A model generated the notes under the pieces. The model saw nothing but the letters and a program-made list of their open reading frames with translations, ran no database searches and was not told the origin of the DNA. A DNA stretch of 64,000 bases, taken from positions 32,809-96,808 of the forward strand of contig CCEZ01000018.1 in NCBI GenBank assembly GCA_000751555.1. Reading direction: 5' to 3'. The position numbers and the translations under genes were made by a program. This DNA is from Anaerosalibacter massiliensis (GTDB lineage Bacteria > Bacillota > Clostridia > Tissierellales > Sporanaerobacteraceae). Below, piece by piece: positions 47,607 through 56,887 of the stretch. How positions within the stretch are numbered: position 1 is the first letter of the stretch; every line of letters begins with the position of its first letter.

Positions 47607-48074
47607 TTATTCTAAATTTAGAAAATCAATTTGTCTTAAAGCTTCAAATAAAATTATATTTACAGAATTAGCAAGATTTAAAGATCTTGGAATATTCTCT
47701 CTCATGGGGATTCTAATAGTTTTATCCCTATTTGGTGATAGCAAATCCATTGGCAAACCTTTTGTTTCCTTTCCAAAAACTAAAAAACTTCCATCTGAAT
47801 ATTCAACTTCCGTATATCTTTTATTTCCTTTAGTTGTTGCATAAAAAAAATTATTATTTCCATATTTTTTTATTAATTCTTCAAAGCTATCATAATAAGA
47901 TATATCTACAAGATTCCAGTAGTCCAGACCTGCTCTTTTTAAATGTTTATCATCTACAGAAAAACCTAAAGGCCTTACTAAATGTAATTTAGTTTCTGTT
48001 AGAGCACAAGTTCTAGCTATATTGCCAGTATTTTGTGGTATCTCTGGCTCTACTAATACAATATTTAATGGCAT
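47607..48074 (-). CDS. trmL: tRNA (cytidine/uridine-34-2'-O)-methyltransferase
   Basis: A SPOUT-fold enzyme that methylates the ribose of the wobble base in tRNA-Leu. It is 155 residues, with NIVLVEPEIPQNTGNIARTC at the N-terminus, VFGKETKGLP in the middle and the knot region IRIPMRENIPRSLNLANSV near the end. GAGGAG precedes the ATG. It stands alone between the Na/Pi transporter and a HAD phosphatase on the same strand. Confidence 0.93.
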   Translation of the reverse strand: MPLNIVLVEPEIPQNTGNIARTCALTETKLHLVRPLGFSVDDKHLKRAGLDYWNLVDISYYDSFEELIKKYGNNNFFYATTKGNKRYTEVEYSDGSFLVFGKETKGLPMDLLSPNRDKTIRIPMRENIPRSLNLANSVNIILFEALRQIDFLNLE

Positions 48075-48151
48075 TTTAATCTCCTCTTTTCTTAGTTTTT
48101 GTACATCTAAAAAAAGTATACAACATTATATGGCTTATAGCTAAATATATT

Positions 48152-48973
48152 TTATATTATATATTTTTCTATAGCATTTCCTACTCCACTTTCATCATTA
48201 GTTTCTGTTATCTTATTTGCAATTTTTTTAACAATTTCTTCTCCATTTCCCATTGCTATAGAAAGTCCAGCAGTTTTTAACATAGGTATATCATTTTCGT
48301 TATCTCCAATGGCTACTGTTTCTTTTGTATCGATATTTAACATTTTACATAACTCTTCTAAAGCCTTCCCTTTAGATACACCTTTATTCATAATCTCTAT
48401 ATTGTTCCACCATGAACTAGCTACTTCTACTCCTTTTATATTGGAAACTTCTTTTCTAAAATCCAAAAGCTCTTTTTCATTATCTTTTACAAATACAAAC
48501 TTATATATTAAAGGTTTTTCCTTTTCTAATATTTCAATAGGATTATTTATTATCTTAATATTTATTTTTTCTCTTTCATTCATAACCTCATTCAATTTAT
48601 AATAATTTTCAACTGTTTTTGAAACTTCTCTTGCATAAAATGTAGTGTCATCATAAAAATGATAATAAATACCTCTTTTTTCAGCTAAAGATATTATTTC
48701 TTTAGATGATTCTATAGAAATAGGATTTTCATATATTATATTTGAACTATCGTGTTCTGCAACATAGGCTCCATTACAACTTATTATAGGAGTTTCTATT
48801 TCTAAAAACCTAGCATAATGTAATGCGGAAGGAAAAATTCTTCCTGTAGATAATACTACTTTAATCCCCCTATCTGTAGCCTTTTTTATTAACTCTTTGT
48901 TCTTTTTTGGTATTTGATTTTCACTATTTAATAAAGTACCATCCATGTCTATCGCAATTAATTTATACTTCAT
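48152..48973 (-). CDS. Cof-type HAD-IIB phosphatase
   Basis: A cytoplasmic phosphatase of the Cof/YidA group, 273 residues. HAD motifs: I IDMDGTLLN (nucleophile D9 and acid/base D11), II STGR, III a lysine in SKGKALEEL, and IV GDNENDIPML. The large alpha/beta cap lies between motifs II and III. Substrates of such enzymes are sugar phosphates or flavin/pyridoxal phosphates; the exact one cannot be predicted. AGGAGG precedes the ATG. Confidence 0.88.
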   Translation of the reverse strand: MKYKLIAIDMDGTLLNSENQIPKKNKELIKKATDRGIKVVLSTGRIFPSALHYARFLEIETPIISCNGAYVAEHDSSNIIYENPISIESSKEIISLAEKRGIYYHFYDDTTFYAREVSKTVENYYKLNEVMNEREKINIKIINNPIEILEKEKPLIYKFVFVKDNEKELLDFRKEVSNIKGVEVASSWWNNIEIMNKGVSKGKALEELCKMLNIDTKETVAIGDNENDIPMLKTAGLSIAMGNGEEIVKKIANKITETNDESGVGNAIEKYII

Positions 48974-49069
48974 TTAAAAACCTCCTATACTTTTATAAAC
49001 CCTCTAAAAGTATATCATAAATATATGTAAATATTAATAGAATAAAAAGTAATTTATAAAAGAAAGGGC

Positions 49070-50326
49070 TTATTGGCCTTCTTCTAAAAACTCATCTATA
49101 GAATTAATAATTCTAAGTCCTGATCTTTTCATTTTCTCTAATATTTCAATACCCTTTCCTTCTATATAGTCAAATTTATCATATTCAGAATAAGAATCCA
49201 CTAAATAAACTGTTTTGCCCATTTTAATTGCATTGTAAGCTGCCTCTAAATTTTTTAAATTTCCTCTACCATAAGGAATACTACTAAGTATGACTACATG
49301 GGATTTTTCTATTGCCTTCATATTCTCTTTAAAGGCTTTATCACTTATTTCTGAAAATGGTTTTTCATCTATTATATTTAAAGACAATTTTCTTCCTAAT
49401 TGCCAATCACTATCTCCTATATTAATTACCCCTATAGAAATATTGTAGCCTTTTTCTTCTAATTTACTTAATATTTCTCCTCCTGTACCTCCACCTGCTA
49501 TTACATGAATTCTAGATTTTTTTTTATTTTGATCTATATAATTATTTAAAGATAGAGGAACAATGTAAATACTATCTGTATAAGGATTTTCTTCAACTAT
49601 AATATTTAATCCATAGGTTTTTTCAATATTCTTTCTAGTTACTACTTCTTTAGGAGTACCTATGCTTACAATTTCTCCATTATTCATAAGTATTATTTTA
49701 TCACTATATCTACAAGCCAAATTAATATCATGTATAACTAGTATTATTGTAGTCTTTCTCTCTTTGTTTAATATTTTTAATAAATTAAGTAGCTCCATCT
49801 GATGATTTATATCTAAATGACTAGTAGGCTCATCTAAAAATATAATCTTAGGTTCTTGTGCTAAAGCTCTAGCTATAATAACCCTTTGTCTTTCTCCTCC
49901 ACTTATCTCATCTATATTTCTGTCTTTCAAATGGAAGGTATTAGTTTTTTTAAGAGCTTCATATACAATTTTAAAATCCTCTTCTCTTTCTTTTTCAAAC
50001 CTATTTAAATGGGAAAAACGCCCCATTAAAACTATATCTAATACAGAAAAATTATAAGATATAATAGTATCCTGAGGAACAAGAGCAATATTCTTTGCTA
50101 ACTCCCTTGTCCCATACTTTTTTATATCATTATTATATATCTTTATACTACCACTCTGTGGACTATATATATTACTTATATTTTTTAATAATGTAGATTT
50201 CCCAGAACCATTAGGCCCAATAATACTTATAAACTCTCCCTTTTTTATATTAAAAGAAATATCTTTTAAGGTTAATTCCTCTTCATAAGCAAAATTTAAT
50301 TTTTCAACTTCTAATGCATAGTCCAT
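49070..50326 (-). CDS. BtuD-like ABC ATPase with an extra C-terminal domain
   Basis: The ATPase of a corrinoid/siderophore-type importer. Residues 1-255 are a standard ATPase: Walker A GPNGSGKS (37-44), signature ISGGERQRV, Walker B IIFLDEPTSHLD, switch VIHDINLA. Residues about 270-418 form an added domain that starts with the glycine-rich stretch IHVIAGGGTGGEIL and later reads VVILSSIPYGRGNLKNLEAA, which looks like a Rossmann-type nucleotide fold. I do not know its job. GGAG with 8-nt spacing supports this ATG. The frame overlaps the end of the permease gene upstream, so translation is probably coupled. Confidence 0.87.
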   Translation of the reverse strand: MDYALEVEKLNFAYEEELTLKDISFNIKKGEFISIIGPNGSGKSTLLKNISNIYSPQSGSIKIYNNDIKKYGTRELAKNIALVPQDTIISYNFSVLDIVLMGRFSHLNRFEKEREEDFKIVYEALKKTNTFHLKDRNIDEISGGERQRVIIARALAQEPKIIFLDEPTSHLDINHQMELLNLLKILNKERKTTIILVIHDINLACRYSDKIILMNNGEIVSIGTPKEVVTRKNIEKTYGLNIIVEENPYTDSIYIVPLSLNNYIDQNKKKSRIHVIAGGGTGGEILSKLEEKGYNISIGVINIGDSDWQLGRKLSLNIIDEKPFSEISDKAFKENMKAIEKSHVVILSSIPYGRGNLKNLEAAYNAIKMGKTVYLVDSYSEYDKFDYIEGKGIEILEKMKRSGLRIINSIDEFLEEGQ

Positions 50327-50340
50327 AATCTTCACTCCAA

Positions 50341-51390
50341 TCAAATTTCTCTCTTTTTCTTTCGCAATAAATATATAAAAAAGGGACCTCCAAATAATGC
50401 AGTTATAATTCCCACAGGTATTTCTACAGGAGATATAATAGTTCTTGCCAACGTATCAGTAAAAGTCATAAAAATACCTCCCACTAATGCAGATGCTGGA
50501 AGAAGTATCCTATGATCTGGCCCTACTATAAGCCTGACTATATGAGGAATTATAAGACCTACAAATCCTATTATCCCGCTTACTGATACAACCATCGATG
50601 TCATAAAAGAAGATAATATTAGTATATATAATTTAACCTTTTCTACATCTACTCCTAAGCTTTGGGCTGATTCTTCACCTATAAGTATTATATTTAAATC
50701 TCTAGCAAAAAAATTTAATACTATGATAGATACTATAGTAGGTACAAATATGTGGAGTAAAGGTTCCCATCCTTTTCCTGAAAAGCTACCTAATGTCCAA
50801 AAAATTATCTTTTCCATATCTTTAGTATAAACTACCATTAAAAAAGACATTATTGCTGTAAAAAACTGTCCCAGGGCTATCCCTGACAGTAGCAAAGTAG
50901 TTGTAGGAACCTTGCCTTTTATTTTAGATATAGAATAAACTGTAAATACTGTAATAAGTGAACCTATAAAAGCAAATATAGATATAGAAGATATTCCAAG
51001 AAATTTCATATCTATTTGTGAAATTATGGCAATGGAAGCCCCTAGGGCTGCCCCAGAAGAAATACCTATTACATAGGGATCAGCCATAGGATTTTTAAAC
51101 ATACCTTGAAATGCTGTTCCTGCACTAGCTAAACTTGCTCCTACTAATACACCAAGCAACACTCTTGGCAATCTAATCTTCAATATTATAATTTTATGAG
51201 AATCTGATATTTCATTCATATCTATTTTGCTAGAAATATAAGGAAGCTTAGAACCTATTATTTTAAATGTATCAGATACTTTTATATTAGCTGTTCCAAT
51301 GGTTGAAAACAATACGACAAATAATATTAACATTATAGATAATATTAATATTATAGTTGCATATCTATTTTTCATCTTATTAGCCTTCAT
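50341..51390 (-). CDS. FecCD/BtuC-family ABC permease
   Basis: The membrane subunit of the importer, 349 residues with about nine or ten helices. Family patches: LRLPRVLLGVLVGASLASAG, FKNPMADPYVIGISSGAALG, and the late GFVGLIIPHIVRLIVGPDH coupling segment followed by PVEIPVGIITALFGGPFFIYLL. GAGGAA precedes the ATG. It lies between the binding-protein gene (14-nt gap) and the ATPase gene in the order F-C-D. Confidence 0.93.
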   Translation of the reverse strand: MKANKMKNRYATIILILSIMLILFVVLFSTIGTANIKVSDTFKIIGSKLPYISSKIDMNEISDSHKIIILKIRLPRVLLGVLVGASLASAGTAFQGMFKNPMADPYVIGISSGAALGASIAIISQIDMKFLGISSISIFAFIGSLITVFTVYSISKIKGKVPTTTLLLSGIALGQFFTAIMSFLMVVYTKDMEKIIFWTLGSFSGKGWEPLLHIFVPTIVSIIVLNFFARDLNIILIGEESAQSLGVDVEKVKLYILILSSFMTSMVVSVSGIIGFVGLIIPHIVRLIVGPDHRILLPASALVGGIFMTFTDTLARTIISPVEIPVGIITALFGGPFFIYLLRKKKREI

Positions 51391-51404
51391 AATAATTCCT
51401 CTGT

Positions 51405-52355
51405 CTACTTAAATAAATCTGGATGTAATGTTTTAGCTACCAATTCTAATGCTTCTACAATTCTTGGTCCAGGTCTTGAAACTATATTTGGCTCTAGTAG
51501 ATACACTCTATTATTTTTCACAGCATTCATAGCATCATATCCAGCTCTAGACTTTATTGATTCTACTGTTTTTTCTGGATCTTCAGCTGCTAAATATACA
51601 TCTGGATTCCTTTCAATTAGTTCTTCTTCATTAAATTCAGAATATCCACCTTTTGCATCCTTAGCAATATTTTCTCCACCTGATAAATTAATTAGTTCGT
51701 CCATAAAAGAACCAGGACCAGCTGCACTCAATGGATCATGCCATATTTCATAAAACACCTTTACTTTTTCAACGTTCTTTACTTTATTTAGAACTTCTTC
51801 TTTCTTAGATTTCATATCTTCTGTCACTTTTTTGGCTTCATCTTCTTTACCTGTAATTTTCCCAATTTCATTTATTGTATCTATTACTTCATCTATAGAT
51901 TCTGGTTCATAAGATACTATTGGGATTCCCGCTTCCTTTATTTTATTATTTACTTCTTTATTACCCTTTCCATATTGAACTACTAAATCTGGTTCTAATT
52001 CAATAATCTTTTCAATATTTACTCCCTCAAAATTTCCTATTTTATCCTTTTCCTTAGCTTCCTCCGGATAATCACAAAAACTTGTTACTCCTACAATCTT
52101 GTCTCCTAACCCTAGACTGTATAATATCTCTGTATGGCTTGGTGCTAGAGAAACTATTCTTTTAGGTTCCTTTTCTATTTTAACCTTATTATTAAACTGA
52201 TCTTCTATTTCTAAGGGATAGGCCGAGTTTTCAATTTTAGTTTTGGATTCTTTATTATCTTCTACCTTATTAGAATTTTCACAGCCTACAACAGTTGTTA
52301 ATGTTAAGATTAAAGTTAATAGTATTATTATTTTTTTATTTCTAATATTTTTCAT
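51405..52355 (-). CDS. BtuF-like substrate-binding lipoprotein
   Basis: The extracellular binding protein of the importer, 316 residues. A lipoprotein signal ends at TVVGCEN (C25), followed by a charged linker and the helical-backbone binding fold. The stretch RIVSLAPSHTEILYSLGLGDKI and VGVTSFCDYP closely match the BtuF pattern, so cobalamin is the favoured ligand; a siderophore or heme cannot be excluded. No cobalamin riboswitch was seen upstream. GGAGGGG precedes the ATG. The lipase-like gene ends 30 nt upstream. Confidence 0.88.
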   Translation of the reverse strand: MKNIRNKKIIILLTLILTLTTVVGCENSNKVEDNKESKTKIENSAYPLEIEDQFNNKVKIEKEPKRIVSLAPSHTEILYSLGLGDKIVGVTSFCDYPEEAKEKDKIGNFEGVNIEKIIELEPDLVVQYGKGNKEVNNKIKEAGIPIVSYEPESIDEVIDTINEIGKITGKEDEAKKVTEDMKSKKEEVLNKVKNVEKVKVFYEIWHDPLSAAGPGSFMDELINLSGGENIAKDAKGGYSEFNEEELIERNPDVYLAAEDPEKTVESIKSRAGYDAMNAVKNNRVYLLEPNIVSRPGPRIVEALELVAKTLHPDLFK

Positions 52356-52385
52356 ATGTACCCCTCCATTTTTTTAAAATTGTAG

Positions 52386-53642
52386 TTAAATATATATACT
52401 TTCTTTTCTAATTAAAATCTTATTAGTTATAATCTCCATCTCTTCATTATCTTTTAAACTATAGATAAATACTTTACTATTCATATTTTTAATAGGCTCT
52501 ATAGCAATTTCCATTCCCTTTTTAATAGGCTTTTCAATAAAACTCCAGTAATTATTACTACCTAATTTAGATAAAGATACTTTATCATCTACTATTTTTA
52601 CTGTGTCTGAAGTAATTATGTTATTGTCAAAAGTTTTTATCTCTAGCATTTTACAATTGGTGATTATTAACCCATATATTGAATCAACCTCTTTTTCTTC
52701 TACTGTTTTTACAGTGCTTTTCCCTAAAATATTTGCAATATGCTCTTTAGATTTATACATTATACTACTATGATTCCCATCTAATTTGATAAGTTCTCCT
52801 TGTAAAGCTCTAGAACTATTTAATGTTACAGTGCCATCTCCTAAATTAGTTGTATACACTCCTTCAGGTTTTCCATCCCTCCATTTTTTTCCTAAAGTAG
52901 TCCTATCTTTTACCAGTAAATATTTATTAGTTTTTATATTATTACCTGCTATTAAATATATCTCAACATCTTCCAAGTTTTCCTCATCTAATCTATTTAA
53001 AAAATCATTTTGAATACTCATGTTATAAATAGGCAAAAATTCCTTTTCCCCATTTTTCTCTAAAACTTTAATATAATCTCCATATTTAAAGCTTGGCAAT
53101 AAATCCTTAGCTGATGGAAATGTCTTCCTTAAAACATCTAAGTATCCTAATTGTTGAAACATCCTAAAATACCAGGTAAATCCTATTTTTAATGCTTTAT
53201 AAAACAAATTTTCTTCTACTTTAGGATAAGGAATTTTTCCCCCACTCCAAAAATAATAAGCATTTATTGCTCCTGCATTAGGAGTTCCTATAAGTATAAG
53301 TTTATCTACATCTTTATTATAATCTTTTCCTTGAATATATGCTCTACTAACTAGTCCTCCCATACTATGACATATTAAATCAACCTTTCCTTTTCCTGAT
53401 ATTTCTTTAGCTTTTTTTATAGTAGGTATTAAATACTTCTCTGAAGAATAATCACAGGATTTCCTCCAATCATAGAAGGATACAAATAGGTTTTCACCTT
53501 CAATATACCCTAAAGAGTTTAAAATATTTAAAAATGGCCTATAAATATGTGTTGAAAGACCAAAAGAAAAATCCCCAGTCCCCTTTATTATATCATCTCC
53601 TAAAGAACCAAAAAGTCCTGGCACAAAAACAATAGGGTTCAT
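52386..53642 (-). CDS. Lipase/acyltransferase-like alpha/beta hydrolase (LCAT/PGAP1-type)
   Basis: A 418-residue hydrolase. The N-terminal half has VFVPGLFGS, the FYDWRKS segment typical of LCAT-like lipases, the nucleophile elbow CHSMGG and a PNAG loop. A candidate acid and histidine lie in the LGDGTVTL and LDGNHSSIM segments (about residues 290-320). After that, about 100 residues of beta-rich sequence have no recognised family. No signal peptide is visible. The ATG used has GAGGAAG 8 nt upstream; a GTG three codons earlier is part of that site. It sits between vanW and the BtuF-like gene with short gaps. Confidence 0.75.
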   Translation of the reverse strand: MNPIVFVPGLFGSLGDDIIKGTGDFSFGLSTHIYRPFLNILNSLGYIEGENLFVSFYDWRKSCDYSSEKYLIPTIKKAKEISGKGKVDLICHSMGGLVSRAYIQGKDYNKDVDKLILIGTPNAGAINAYYFWSGGKIPYPKVEENLFYKALKIGFTWYFRMFQQLGYLDVLRKTFPSAKDLLPSFKYGDYIKVLEKNGEKEFLPIYNMSIQNDFLNRLDEENLEDVEIYLIAGNNIKTNKYLLVKDRTTLGKKWRDGKPEGVYTTNLGDGTVTLNSSRALQGELIKLDGNHSSIMYKSKEHIANILGKSTVKTVEEKEVDSIYGLIITNCKMLEIKTFDNNIITSDTVKIVDDKVSLSKLGSNNYWSFIEKPIKKGMEIAIEPIKNMNSKVFIYSLKDNEEMEIITNKILIRKESIYI

Positions 53643-53709
53643 ATTTATCACTTCCTCATTGCTTTTATAACCAGGATATGCATTTAAAATAAGAAAAGTT
53701 ACTAGTTAC

Positions 53710-54822
53710 TTACTTTTTCTTATTCCCATATATATAAATATATACATGATCTTCATTTGCTTTAGTATGAATATATACAGGATAATCAAAATCATTTTTA
53801 AACTTTAAATCCAATGAACCATAAGATACTGCTGCATCTTTATTTTCTGGTACATATTTTACTGGTAGTGAATGAGGATGTCTTTCTGTAACATTTAAAT
53901 TCGATAATAAAAGTGCATTATAAAGAGTAGTAGATACTTGACATACTCCTCCTCCTAATCCTGGTACAAATTCCCCCTTTACAATAATATTTGCTTCTTT
54001 ATATCCCTTTTGTTTACTTCTTGGTCCTGTTGATTCATTAAAGGAAAAAACTTCACCAGGCATTACTATCCTTCCATCTAAAGCTTTTGCAGAAATGCGG
54101 ATATTCTCTTTTCTATCTTTACTGCTATTTTTAAAGGAAGTTGAAAACTCACCTATTATTCCATTAATTCTATTTAATTGAGCTTTTGTTATTTTAGGAT
54201 TTACATTATCCACTGGAATATCTATATCTTCTAATTTATATATATTTCCTTCTATTTTCTCTTTCAAAAGTTCTTTGTTTACCTTTCTCCCAATTCTTTC
54301 TTCTGTTACAGACATATTTCCTTGATTAAAATGGAATACTGCATTTTTACTTTCTAAATTAATATCCTCAGATATTTTATTAACTAATTTTTCTACAGCT
54401 TTTACATCATATCCACTTTTCAATTCTATATTTTCTCCATGTTTCTTAGTATTAGAAATAGTCTTAAGTCTAGCAAAAATATTCCCTTTTCTTCCTATGG
54501 AATATGCCTTATTTATCGCTTTTTCATAATCATAATAAAACCCTAAATCTTTAAGCTCTATATTATAAGATTTATCCTTAAACTTTAGTACCATTTTCTT
54601 TCCTGTTAAACTTTCTTCTTTATTTTTCTTAATATGCTTTAGAGCTTCCTCTTTAGTCATATTACTTAAATTAATTTTCTCTACTTTTATTCCTTCATAC
54701 ATAGTTTCCTTACTTAATACTAAATAAAATCCATAAAATCCAATTGAAAATAACACTATAGCTATAGATAAATACAATATTATCTGTATATTTTTTTTAT
54801 CTTCTTTCCTTGTCCTCTCCAT
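53710..54822 (-). CDS. VanW family protein with peptidoglycan-binding-like domain
   Basis: A membrane-anchored envelope protein of about 370 residues, with one N-terminal helix (about residues 15-36), a central region like the YoaR peptidoglycan-binding-like domain (about 40-210) and a C-terminal VanW domain. VanW signatures are GRIVMPGEVFSFNESTGPR, GGGVCQVSTTLYNALLLSNL and ERHPHSLPVKYVP. The biochemical role is unknown in the family, despite the vancomycin-cluster name. The ATG used has GGAGG just upstream; another ATG four codons earlier overlaps it. It follows the FtsA-like gene. Confidence 0.87.
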   Translation of the reverse strand: MERTRKEDKKNIQIILYLSIAIVLFSIGFYGFYLVLSKETMYEGIKVEKINLSNMTKEEALKHIKKNKEESLTGKKMVLKFKDKSYNIELKDLGFYYDYEKAINKAYSIGRKGNIFARLKTISNTKKHGENIELKSGYDVKAVEKLVNKISEDINLESKNAVFHFNQGNMSVTEERIGRKVNKELLKEKIEGNIYKLEDIDIPVDNVNPKITKAQLNRINGIIGEFSTSFKNSSKDRKENIRISAKALDGRIVMPGEVFSFNESTGPRSKQKGYKEANIIVKGEFVPGLGGGVCQVSTTLYNALLLSNLNVTERHPHSLPVKYVPENKDAAVSYGSLDLKFKNDFDYPVYIHTKANEDHVYIYIYGNKKK

Positions 54823-54863
54823 AATTCCCTCCATATTTCCAAAATATGTAAATTAGTGAAAAC

Positions 54864-56849
54864 TCACTTACTCCAATAAATTTCTACATTATCTCCATTC
54901 TCTAAAACCTTCATATATTGAGCATCCCTGTTATTTACTTTCAGTACTAGTTTCCCCTTAGGTTTAGACAAGTCAAAATCAATATAATTAAATATATTTA
55001 CAAATAAAAACTCTTCTTCAGTATATGTGAATTTTTTTGATTCTCCATTTACTATTAGATCTATTTCATTCTCCTCAGTTTCTAAAAAATTCTTATTTGA
55101 TTTTAATTTTATATCTATTTCATCTTTGTCTTTTATATTTTCATATATACCCACTTGTTCTCCATTTTTAAATATATTGTATTCATCTATATTTAAATCT
55201 TCTAATAAATCATATACTGTTTCATTTTTATAGTATTCTATTCTATCTCCTTCGTGAATTTGAATATTTTCTTCTATAATTTCACCATTAACTTTTGCTT
55301 CTTTTAAAACTCTTACCTCTTCACCATTCAAAATAACTTTCTCATATATTGGAATAATATTGTAGAGATAAATATCTCTAATCTCTCCCCTAGTAGAGTC
55401 TTTAACTTCTACAAAATCTTTATTTTGTAAAACAGTTTTTAAGTTTCCCTTAGCTCCATTTACAATTATTTCAGCAGGTTTTCCTATTTCACCCTTTTCA
55501 ATTTTCTTCTCATTATTTAAATAGTATATAAAATCTTTTCCCCTTTCAGGGATTAGTTTTCTAGGATTGTACCCTACAAGAATAAGAACATCTGCAACTT
55601 TTACACTATCTGTATTAAAAACCCTAATTTCCTCTCCATTTAAGTATATTTGTATAAAATTTTTATACTTATTATTTGCTCCTTCCATAGCTATACCTAT
55701 AGGGGTAATCATGTCTGGTCCATTATGAAGTTTTGAAATTCCCTCAATACTTTCTATAAAGCTTAAATCTCTTAATACTACTCTTTCTTCAGGAAGTTTT
55801 AAATATTTAGCAATGTATTCATTTAATTTAGGTATCTGGCTACTACCACCTATTAAAAAGACAGCACTAGGAGCAACACCATTGTATTCTATTATCTTCT
55901 TTGATATCTCAGCTGCTAATTTATCTATTACCCCTTCAATTTTTTTTATAATTTCTTCTGTACTATATTGATGTTCTATACCAACTACATCAAAAAATTT
56001 ATGTTCTTCTTCTTTATTTAATCTTACCTTCAATTTTTCACTTGAATCAAAATCTAGAAGATAAGATTTAGCAATAGCTTCTGTTATCTCATCACCTGCT
56101 ATGGAAGTCATAGCATAAGCTATTATAGAACCATCTTTAGTTATAGCTATATCTGAAGTACCAGCCCCTATATCTACTAATGCTAGGTTTAAAAGTCTTA
56201 GATTTTCTTTTATAGCTACATTTATGGCTGCTATAGGCTCTAAAGTCATATTTGAGACTTCAAGACCTGCTCTATTAACTGCTACATATAAACTATCTAT
56301 AACTATTTGGGGTAGAAATGTTGCTAGAAGATCCACTCCTATTTTTTTACCCTTGTGCCCTTCTAATTTTTCTATAAAATTATCATCTAGAAAATAATTT
56401 ACTACACTATAACCAATACAATAATATCTAAGATCTTTTTTTCCTATTTCCTCATCCATTAATTTCTGAGAGTTTTGTATCCCTTCCATTTCCAAAGCTT
56501 TAATCATATTATTATCGATTTCAATAGTACTGTCAATATCTTTATTTGTTTTAAATCTATAAGTTTTTAAAGCTCTGCCTGCCGCAGCTATAGACACATT
56601 CTTTAAGGGTATTTCTAATTTTTCTTCTAATTCTTTTTTAATTTCTTTAATAATTCTTGTAACTCCTTCTATATCATGAATTTGACCATCATACATATTT
56701 CTTCTGTTATGTTCTTTTATACAGCTTTCTATAATCTTAAATTTTCCATTCTCATGAACTCCTACTATTCCTACAATAGTTTTAGTCCCTATGTCCAATG
56801 AAAATATTAAATCATTAGAATTTTTTATATTTGTATCAGGAACAACCAT
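54864..56849 (-). CDS. FtsA/PilM-like actin-fold protein with long C-terminal extension
   Basis: A 661-residue ATPase-fold protein. Residues about 12-400 match FtsA: phosphate-1 loop FSLDIGTKTIVGIVG, ALVDIGAGTSDIAI (phosphate 2), and the adenosine motif VFLIGGSSQIPKL, with an FtsA-like subdomain between. Residues about 400-661 add a beta-rich extension (repeated I-x-LNGEE and VNG units, for example IYLNGEEIRVF and VILNGEEVRVL) ending at EIYWSK, which FtsA does not have. No C-terminal amphipathic membrane helix of the FtsA type is obvious. It may be a clostridial division or morphology paralogue. The ATG used has GAGGAAGG 9 nt upstream. Confidence 0.75.
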   Translation of the reverse strand: MVVPDTNIKNSNDLIFSLDIGTKTIVGIVGVHENGKFKIIESCIKEHNRRNMYDGQIHDIEGVTRIIKEIKKELEEKLEIPLKNVSIAAAGRALKTYRFKTNKDIDSTIEIDNNMIKALEMEGIQNSQKLMDEEIGKKDLRYYCIGYSVVNYFLDDNFIEKLEGHKGKKIGVDLLATFLPQIVIDSLYVAVNRAGLEVSNMTLEPIAAINVAIKENLRLLNLALVDIGAGTSDIAITKDGSIIAYAMTSIAGDEITEAIAKSYLLDFDSSEKLKVRLNKEEEHKFFDVVGIEHQYSTEEIIKKIEGVIDKLAAEISKKIIEYNGVAPSAVFLIGGSSQIPKLNEYIAKYLKLPEERVVLRDLSFIESIEGISKLHNGPDMITPIGIAMEGANNKYKNFIQIYLNGEEIRVFNTDSVKVADVLILVGYNPRKLIPERGKDFIYYLNNEKKIEKGEIGKPAEIIVNGAKGNLKTVLQNKDFVEVKDSTRGEIRDIYLYNIIPIYEKVILNGEEVRVLKEAKVNGEIIEENIQIHEGDRIEYYKNETVYDLLEDLNIDEYNIFKNGEQVGIYENIKDKDEIDIKLKSNKNFLETEENEIDLIVNGESKKFTYTEEEFLFVNIFNYIDFDLSKPKGKLVLKVNNRDAQYMKVLENGDNVEIYWSK

Positions 56850-56887
56850 ATATAACAACCTTCCTCATTTATATATTCTTTAACTAT

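Noticed and set aside
53710..54822. Vancomycin-resistance locus because of VanW
   Set aside because: No vanHAX, vanS or vanR genes are nearby. VanW proteins are common in clostridia without resistance, and the ddl here is in a separate murF operon.
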